Assembly (NCBI GenBank): GCA_037176845.1
Contig: JAYKXP010000092.1
Span: 143,092 to 207,091, forward strand
Length of the DNA: 64,000 nt
Source of the DNA: Paramarasmius palmivorus
Lineage: Eukaryota > Basidiomycota > Agaricomycetes > Agaricales > Marasmiaceae
Direction: 5' to 3'
The translations under genes were made by a program, and so were the position numbers. Under the pieces are notes generated by a model. It had not been told where the DNA came from, searched no databases, and saw only the letters and a program-made list of their open reading frames with translations. Below, in pieces: positions 56,943-64,000 of this stretch; the stretch's first letter is position 1; each line of letters starts with the position of its first letter.

Positions 56943-58629
56943 ATGTCAACACAACCTGACGTACTCATCGTGAGTCTTTCTCTTCTTCTCGTTCTCCATT
57001 CGAACACTGATGATACCTCCCTAGGCTGGCGCCGGACCGTCTGGTACGATTGATTTCTCTCGAAGCTTCTAGAATCAGAACCGTAACCCTTTCTACCATA
57101 GGCCTGGCATTAGCACTTCTCCTCTGCCGCAACGGTCTCTCCGTCCGAATCATCGATAAACGTAGTGATTTTAAAGTCGGACAACGAGGTGCTGGGATAC
57201 ATGTACGTGTCTACAAGTTCACTCACGTGCCATGGCGTTAACTCTCTTCTTTTATCCAGGCGCGAACCCTCGAGCTTTACAAGCTCCTTGGTATCGTTTC
57301 CGAGGTAGAGAAACGCTCAATGAAATTACCTCTCAGGAAGATATACGTCCGGGGACAAGATGAACCTACCAGTCAAGAACCGTTGATGGAGCAATTACCT
57401 CTGGAGCCTCATTTCTTTAGGGTGACCCTGATTGTACCTTGATATTCTCGGTCTTGGGCTAAACGTTCGCGTTCGCAGATCAATGGCGAAATTCTTCGTC
57501 AAGAAGAACACCAAAACCTACTTCGTGAAATCTTACAGAATGAGTATGGTATTTGGCGTAGTCGAAACGCCTCGACAGAATTGGAATGCCTGTTAACCCA
57601 AGATAGTTAAGGCGTTTCTGTGAATATTGTTAAGGAAGGAGTCAAACAAGAGAGCGGCAAGTGGTAATACCAGGCTAGTAGGAGTGCCCGATGTGTTCGC
57701 GGAGCGTCCGTGAGGAAGTCAGCTGGGGCTGACATTCTTAAGGTGAATCGCATGCCGATATTACGCAGTAAAATGGAGAACGGAGATTGAGAATATTGTG
57801 ACGTCGATGAATTTTGTGGGTGGCGCGTTCGTGCATTGTAAATGTCATGCGCTCACATTCACGAACAGAACTGGTCAATCTGGGGTCACATAAAAACCAA
57901 GTCGTGAGGGTCTTTCGGGAGATCGTCGTGTTTTGGCGGTCTCATCTCATTGTTTGCAGAGCCTTCAAAAAGCCCGTACTTGATGAATGGACGGAAGATG
58001 GCGCTTCTTCATGCTGGGTGGCGTGGAGATGAACTTGGAGGAGGTATAAAAAGAGCATGGGAAAATATCGTCAACGAGTTCCGTGAAGTCACCGACAAGA
58101 ACGTGCTGTTTGGTCCCTTATACACACACGCAATCTGGAGGCAAGTTTTCTGAGCTCGCCGCGAAATTTGAATTGCTGAAGATTGGGCTTTGAGCAAACC
58201 GTACGGATGGCCAATAAAAGATCGCAGAGGAGGGGTAGCGGGCGAGTGGTTTATTGTTTGGAGGTCAGCCTTTCTCATATCGAGCTTGATATTTGTCACT
58301 TATTTAAGGATGAGACGCTGCTCACGTCCATATCCCACTGTTGGACAGGTACGCAGGCTTTCAAGGTCTAAAACTATAGACAAGTGATTCCATGCCTCAC
58401 TGCAGGGGATGAATTCAAGTGTTCGAAGATTCAGTACGTGGTCTCCGCTTTCCCACACAGGGCTATTAGCTGACACCGCTTGAAAGTTCAATCTTGCCTG
58501 TAACATGCTCTCGTCCCAAAGGCTTGTTCCTCACATTCCCTTGTCGATTCTACACCACGGAACGTGTACCACTTATTGCGGCATGCTCGAGCTCACCACG
58601 GAGTACATGTGGGAGAGACTTGTGGGGGG

Positions 58630-58682
<53 letters not shown>

Positions 58683-59314
58683 CATGCGTTTGACAGTGGC
58701 GACGAGGTTTCGAAACTAGAGCAGCTTGGCATAACAAATCGCGGCACAAGTACCCAACCTGGTTGATGAGAGGTATCCACACTCTGAAGAAACCGGTGGA
58801 ATCAATATCGTTCAGGATTGGACGGAACTGTTTCATGGCAGGCGACCGCGCGCCCTGAAGCTCCTGGATGGAACCTTCCGGGTCGGGAGAATGGGGAAAA
58901 TCGAATAGCAATTACGAGTCTTCGACGTTACCACTCACACATTTCTGGCTCTTTGTAAATCGATCTCAGATGTCCAGGGCTTTTCCCCTTGACCTGTCAC
59001 AAAGTACCCGAGAGGCACGGTGAAGGCTCTGTAACTCCTTGGCCTCATCCCCCTGGGTCACAATCGTACGCGAGCAGCTTACTTCTTCAAACCCTTGTTG
59101 ACCCAGCCGAAGGCATATGTGGCGTCCACAAACATCGAGTCAGCCTGGGGATACGTTTTGGCGGTCGTCGTCCTACGACCCGACGGTGTAAGTATATCAA
59201 TTTTGTCGAGGTACAATGTCATCGACTAATTGGGGCCTTTTTCGCAGTACATTGATCGCTAGCAAAAGGCGCATTGGGGCTAAAAATGACAACTTTACTA
59301 AGGTGTTTATGTAG
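56943..59314 (+). pseudogene. Decayed FAD-dependent monooxygenase, copy 3
   Basis: The start MSTQPDVLI is still present, followed after introns by GAGPSG, LALALLLCRNGLSVRIIDKR, VGQRGAGIHARTLELYKLLG, PLRKIYVRG and NGEILRQEEHQNLLREILQN, very close to copies 1 and 2. From about 57560 the frame collapses: TAA near 57607, TAA near 57665, loss of the DG motif and of the GD motif, and scrambled sequence. Fragments of the C-terminal part can be recognised (near 58740-59270), and the gene end ..ACTAAGGTGTTTATGTAG at 59314 matches the MKIFM-stop of copy 1. A run of 51 A at 58630-58680 replaces a short A-rich stretch. Unlike its relatives it has many substitutions and in-frame stops, so it is a genuine pseudogene. 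Confidence 0.85.
58630..58680. repeat. Poly-A tract of 51 bases
   Basis: An unbroken A51 within the monooxygenase pseudogene. Similarity to copy 1 resumes within a few bases on each side, so it looks like expansion of the short A-rich stretch in the parent gene rather than an inserted element. Confidence 0.9.
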
Positions 59315-61161
59315 AAATGTCTATATGTCTATTGTATGCCTTCATGAATAATGACTTTATGATCTGTATTGCGATATGTTCGACAGCTATCGTTGGTCAC
59401 AAGCTCTGAGGGCCTTAGAGTATCCTTCGAGGTTCTGACAGAGCCGATCAGATCTGGAAGATACCTAAGTTTAGTCCAGGTTTACTATGTTACCTCAGTT
59501 GACCTTGTGAGCTCTTCGGAACAGTTTGCTGAATTCGATGCAGAATTAGATATGTACGTAGTACAAGATATACATCGGGAAAATAAGCAGGTAAATTAGT
59601 TGTCAGTAAACGTAGATAAAGCAACGAAATATACATACTTTGCTGAAATCTCTTTAAATGGATTTGACAAAATAAAATGATATAAAACAGACGTCGCTTT
59701 ATATATGTAGTAAGTAAATGAAAGTAAATCAACGAATCATTTAGGTCTAATACTCCCCCCTCCATTACGCTTGATTTCGGCGAAGCTATAAAGCTCAATA
59801 CTTCGGGCATTTAGTGAATAAGACATACGAATACTTCCTCATTTCGGGAAATTATACACCAATACTCTCATATCAGGCAATATACATGTGAATACTCCCA
59901 TTAAGTGCGATATACAGTGACAATCTTACTATGGTTCCCGACGGACATCACCCCATATCATTAATCTATACAATACAACTAATTAGCAATAGCAGGGAGC
60001 ACGGCAAACGATTACAGTACACGAATCCAACCCAGATTCCTTAATAATCGATAACAATACGAGTCTTCCTCAAAAAGCCTAGAACGCGTAAGATAAGGTA
60101 AACAAGCTGCAAAATTATCCGCACGCATGAAATTCTAGGCTCATCGTCACTGTCCATCATTATCGCAGTCAGTCGACGCGAAGAGTCTCCCAACCATTAA
60201 TTTCCCACTGACGTTTGAACAGGCAAGAGTACCCCAACCTGTCGTTTTTCGCTGAACATCCAACCCAGCTCCTCTTCTACATTCGACAGCTCGCTCTCCT
60301 CAACTGCCTGGGCTGGAATCCTTCTTGGCCTTTCCCTTCCGCGAACTCTACCTTCCTGGCCTCCGCCGGCTTCCTGTGCCTCCACCGGCCTTCTTGGCTG
60401 CCAACATCTTAGCCTCTGTCCGGCCTCCATCTCTTAGCTTCCGCCGCCTTAGCCTTTGCCTCTCTCCAACCGCTTCCTTGCCTCCTCTGCCTTGAACCTC
60501 TCCTCGCAGGCTCTTTTCTTCATATCCCGCGGCATGAGGCTTTCGCCCTTGATGCACAAGGCCTGCTCCAAGCTGGCCCAATCGCACTATCCTTACCTAG
60601 GTCTTCAACCTTGCGCGTGTGGACTGTGAAGCCAGCCTCGGCACCATATACAGCTCTTGAAAGAAGAATGACCTTCAAGACGAATATAAAAGCAATGAAT
60701 CAGCGTAGCACTTATCGGCATTTGTCACATATAGTAACTCTGAAATCAGTTTTCTCCTGCAAGTTCTGCGAGATCTTCATGGGTTCTGACGCTAATGAAT
60801 CGGCCCATGTATTTATATTATAAAAAATAATTTTTAAAAAAATTTTTAATAGTAAAGAGCGATCCGCAAATCTAGGCCTCCGTCCTCTGTCTTTCCAGGC
60901 CGCACAACTGGTCTTAATGCCAAATACGTCTGGCATATTGGATTAGTACGTGAACTCAACATTATATGCACTAGCCATGAACTGAAAGTATGGGCTATCA
61001 TCGGACCTTGAATGAATCAAAAACGAAGTTTGTGAGCGATCGGGTTCTGCGAACTTTGGGTTTTTCGCACCAAGACGGAAGCCCATCCAGTAATTCTGCA
61101 GTCGAGTCAACCTAAAAAAACGTCTCCCCGGGGAGGCCCGGGGGGGGGGGGGGGCAGGGGC

Positions 61162-61192
<31 letters not shown>

Positions 61193-62982
61193 GGGGGGGG
61201 GGGGGGGGGGGGGGGGGGGACACCAAACAACAAGGAAAACATAAGTATATTAGTATGTAATTTCGGTTAAAATAGACTCACCCGCATAGGGAGATATCCC
61301 TCGTATATTACCGTCTCACATCGTCATTCTTCTACGTGAGTCGTTCCGGGTCTCCATACAGTACAGATAACAAAAGAGATTGCCGCCTTGAGGCTTTATC
61401 TTCTCTGATGTAACTGGTAACCATCCCTAAAGGGAACGATCAGTAACTGCATCGAAAACAATCACAATGCTTACTTGTCATCTGATCCATGTCAGAGAAG
61501 AACATATCTTTCTGGTACAGCTCGACCGGTGGGCGATCAGGGCATTTTTCACCATGAAATGTCGTGCTAAGGAGGACACGGTTGGTCATGATGGTATAAA
61601 TAAGACGAGTTTCGCAATGTTTCGATTGTAGGATCTTATTTTTGTAGATAGCTCATGCCCACAATCATGTTCGGCTTGCACGACAAAACGTCGCCTGAGC
61701 TAGCAGAAACGACTTCTTGATCCAAGTCTAGAAAAAGGCATAGTTGATAAAGACATGGTATATGCGCTACCTTGGGAAGCGAACTTACTGCAGCTTAAGC
61801 AACAGCTCATACTCCGCATATAGTGACACCTTATCTGTCGAGCCGCAAGACCTCACTTATGATGGGGGGCAGTAGTAGTTGAATTGATTTCAGCCGCTTT
61901 CTAGGCACGTAAAGCATCTTTTGTATCGCTTTATCGGTATTTCAATTAGTAATTCAGTGTTTCTACAAGCAAGAAAAACGTACATTTTCGGAAGATATAC
62001 GAAGATACTTCTTGAAGTGTTGTACTCGAGCATCGCAATACCCAAATACATACGTCAGTGACATCCGACTGGACAGATCGGTCAACGATGGAAAGTATTG
62101 GAACGAACCTACAAGCTGCGTCTGCAGCTCCCTCACTGTCAGTCAGTTATTATCTCTGGTAAGATTTGATTAGATAGAGAATGCGAGCCATGAAGAATAC
62201 CTTACTCTTTGATAACCCTTCTTGGCGCCAAGAGGCCACGATACCGCCTATACCAAGATGTCGGAGATCTTCGCCTCGACGTTGACGGCCATTTTCGATA
62301 AAAAACCGTTTCATCATATTCGCTACTCGACTCCTTCTCTTCAAACCTTCTTCCTGTGGTCGTCATCTGACCTTGTCGCCCGTCATCAGTATCGTTGGTG
62401 TCGTCGATCCACCGCTTTATATCTTGGAGGTGTTGGACGGGCATTTTGGTCCTTCTCTATGCGAAGGGTCGTTTTGTCGTTTGTCAGGGCTTGCTCATTT
62501 TGTGATGAAGGAATGAACCCTTGGTGCCTTAACTTTGTGTAGCTTTATATGGGGGGCTAGAGTATATTAGGCCTGATCTTGCATTATTGGTTTAGAAGAC
62601 ATGAGGGAATTGATGGAGGTGGTAAGAGTAGAGAGAGGGATAGCGTTACATCACCTTGACAGCGCGTCTTTTTGGGGCCCCCAATTTGCCCTTGGCAGTC
62701 GCAGCACTGCGCATTATCGATAGAAGGCAAAGACGGACAGAGGAACGTGGTCTTACCTATTTGGGTAGATTCAACACCTTGGTCGCTACCCTTAAACTCT
62801 GGTCCCCAAAAATCCAGACACCCACAAGGGGTGGATATGAAGAACGAGGTTAATATTTGTGTCAAAAATAGCAGATGGCAAGAATTACACAATGTATTAA
62901 GTAGCAATCAACTAGCTATACATCATTATCTACCGACGAGGGCAATGTATATCTGTTTGGTTTAAAGTATCTCTAACATCGT
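59315..62982. other. AT-rich gene-poor region
   Basis: About 3.7 kb with no gene I can support. On the minus strand at about 60590-60380 a reading frame DWASLEQALCIKGESLMPRD, then a Lys/Glu/Arg-rich helix, resembles the charged tail of a fungal transposase, but it is broken by stops and too short to classify. A minus-strand frame at 62202-62444 (MPVQHLQDIKRWIDDTNDTD) has no recognised relatives. The poly-G tract is at 61141-61219. Likely remnants of old mobile DNA. Confidence 0.45.
61141..61219. repeat. Poly-G tract of about 79 bases
   Basis: Nearly pure G, interrupted at only four positions (a CA, a CT and a single C), preceded by GGGGAGGCCCG. Such a tract is rare in fungal nuclear DNA; it could be a real G-quadruplex-forming repeat or an assembly or contig-join artefact. 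Confidence 0.85.
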
Positions 62983-64000
62983 TCAGATAGTGGAGAACAC
63001 ATGCGTCCATGGTAGAAACTTGAGCTTGGATCGAAAATCTATAACCTTATCCGACATCAAGACTGCATAGCCATGAGAACCAGTCATCACCGTATTTTCC
63101 GGAGGAGTGACGATATGTGGCACTGGGGTGGGGGGTGTGGGGTGGGTGTTGGCGTGTTCGGCCTCGACAAGTGATGAAGATTGGATCATGATTGTTGGCG
63201 ACGTGGTTTTACAGGATCCTACTTGGACCGTTCGTAGGAATCTCATGCTAGCTTTTTGTAATATTCTAGCGACAGCATTCCTCGCATCTGTTTTCATGGG
63301 CAGTGACACGCTGACGTTGTCGACCTTGCCGGAAGAACTTTCGGGTAACCAATATGTTTCCAGTGATGCGCGCCTTGAACCACAGATCCTTGGTGTTCTC
63401 GGAGTCATAGAGCCAAGCCTGGCTTGGATGTCGTATCAGCAGCTTCCAAAGGGGAGTTTGCTGAGCCATAGCTATCGACTCCGCAGTTGGATCCTCGTCG
63501 AACCTATGAGAAGGGTCCCACGCGGAACAATACTCTTCTGAAGGTTGACGTTCACCGCGACGAACACGAACCGGGGGAGTAGTCGAGCGGACAGGGGCGA
63601 TGTGGTACGTATTGGGATGCCAATAGCCATTACGCTTCGGCATGAACACCTTGTTCATCGGCCTTTCGACGAGATGGAGCGGGAGCTCCCAGCTATGAAG
63701 GTAAGTTAGTAACTGAGGGATAATACAAGAAAGAAGGACTTACAACTCGTCGACGATATCGTCATAGTCCATTCGAGTACGCTGCCCTAATCTACCAACA
63801 ACCTGAGACTCTACGGTGACAGCCAAACCGCTATTAGTCGACTGGTTGATGTGAACATCGTATACGGTAGCGATATGTCCCTTATCTGGGCATTTCTTCC
63901 CAGAGATGAGTATCCGGTGATTCTTCCAAGGAATCGTTCCCGTGCGCGCATTCTTCAGCCTTTCCGAGGCCTCCCAGTGGTCTAGAACGAACACCTGTTG
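62983..64000 (-). CDS. Partial gene with a KOW-like segment
   Basis: The gene enters from beyond the right edge of the window, so its true start is missing. The visible part reads DHWEASERLKNARTGTIPWK, NHRILISGKKCPDKGHIATV, YDVHINQSTNSGLAVTVESQ, then RMDYDDIVDEL. An intron follows (about 63690-63740), then WELPLHLVERPMNKVFMPKR, a Pro/Arg/Ser-rich part, and AWDPSHRFDEDP. The GK..KGH.A.V.DV.....SGL.V.VE pattern resembles a KOW domain as found in transcription elongation factors and in proteins repeated in Agaricomycete genomes next to mobile DNA. From about 63410 the frame changes (KVDNVSVSLPMKTDARNAVA onward), by indel or missed intron. Function cannot be assigned. Confidence 0.45.

Noticed and set aside
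58630..58680. Poly-A tail of a retroelement or processed gene copy
   Set aside because: Monooxygenase similarity, including introns, continues on both sides, so nothing was inserted here.
58494..58766. Frames with poly-Lys or poly-Phe
   Set aside because: They are translations of the A51 tract within the pseudogene.
60943..61242. Minus-strand frame with a run of 27 or so prolines
   Set aside because: It is only the translation of the poly-G tract.
1..64000. CRISPR array, bacterial operon, plasmid origin or phage
   Set aside because: The gene structure is fungal with spliceosomal introns throughout, and no spaced direct repeats of that type are visible.

Overview
The window reads as nuclear DNA of a basidiomycete, most likely a mushroom-forming Agaricomycete. 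Nearly every gene is cut by many short introns (about 45-60 nt, GT..AG). The gene families also fit: DUF6534-type membrane proteins, an F-box/LRR-like protein, a myosin-motor chitin synthase, paralogous FAD monooxygenases, and a KDZ-class DNA transposon carrying a TET/JBP dioxygenase. All genes were assembled by eye from exon-like reading frames, so exon edges are approximate unless stated.

Region 1 (306-12585) is the highlight: an apparently complete and probably young DNA transposon of about 12.27 kb. It has near-identical terminal inverted repeats of about 183 bp (313-495 and 12395-12578) and a perfect 7-bp target-site duplication (CTGAAGT). Six uninterrupted (spliced) genes lie inside: an HMG-like basic protein (-), a protein of unknown function (-), a TET/JBP 2-oxoglutarate/Fe(II) dioxygenase with all expected catalytic residues (+), a basic coiled-coil protein (+), a small acidic-tailed protein (+), and a KDZ transposase (-). 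The link between KDZ transposons, TET/JBP and divergent HMG proteins in basidiomycetes is established. Three of the cargo genes (3221-4532, 7015-7914, 8015-8647) match no family I recognise.

Region 2 (12.6-34.1 kb) is ordinary genic DNA. In order: a DUF6534-like membrane protein, a Ca2+/H+ antiporter with an 8-nt microexon, an aquaporin-like channel, an allantoate-permease-type MFS transporter with a 9-nt microexon, a secreted GDSL esterase, a secreted type-B carboxylesterase, a calcineurin-like metallophosphoesterase, an F-box protein and a 7TM protein.

Region 3 (35.3-59.3 kb) holds an intron-containing tRNA-Arg candidate, a second carboxylesterase (inverted paralogue of the first), a small unknown gene, two FAD monooxygenases flanking a DUF6534 protein, a full-length myosin-motor chitin synthase, another membrane protein, and a decayed third FAD monooxygenase.

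Region 4 (59.3-64.0 kb) is gene-poor and AT-rich. It has a long poly-G tract and ends in a partial gene with a KOW-like segment.

Caution on data quality: many genes right of about 27 kb carry isolated one-base indels, often in short homopolymers, in otherwise well-conserved proteins. At least a dozen lie in the chitin synthase alone. This looks more like residual assembly error than gene death. The transposon, the antiporter and the MFS gene are clean.
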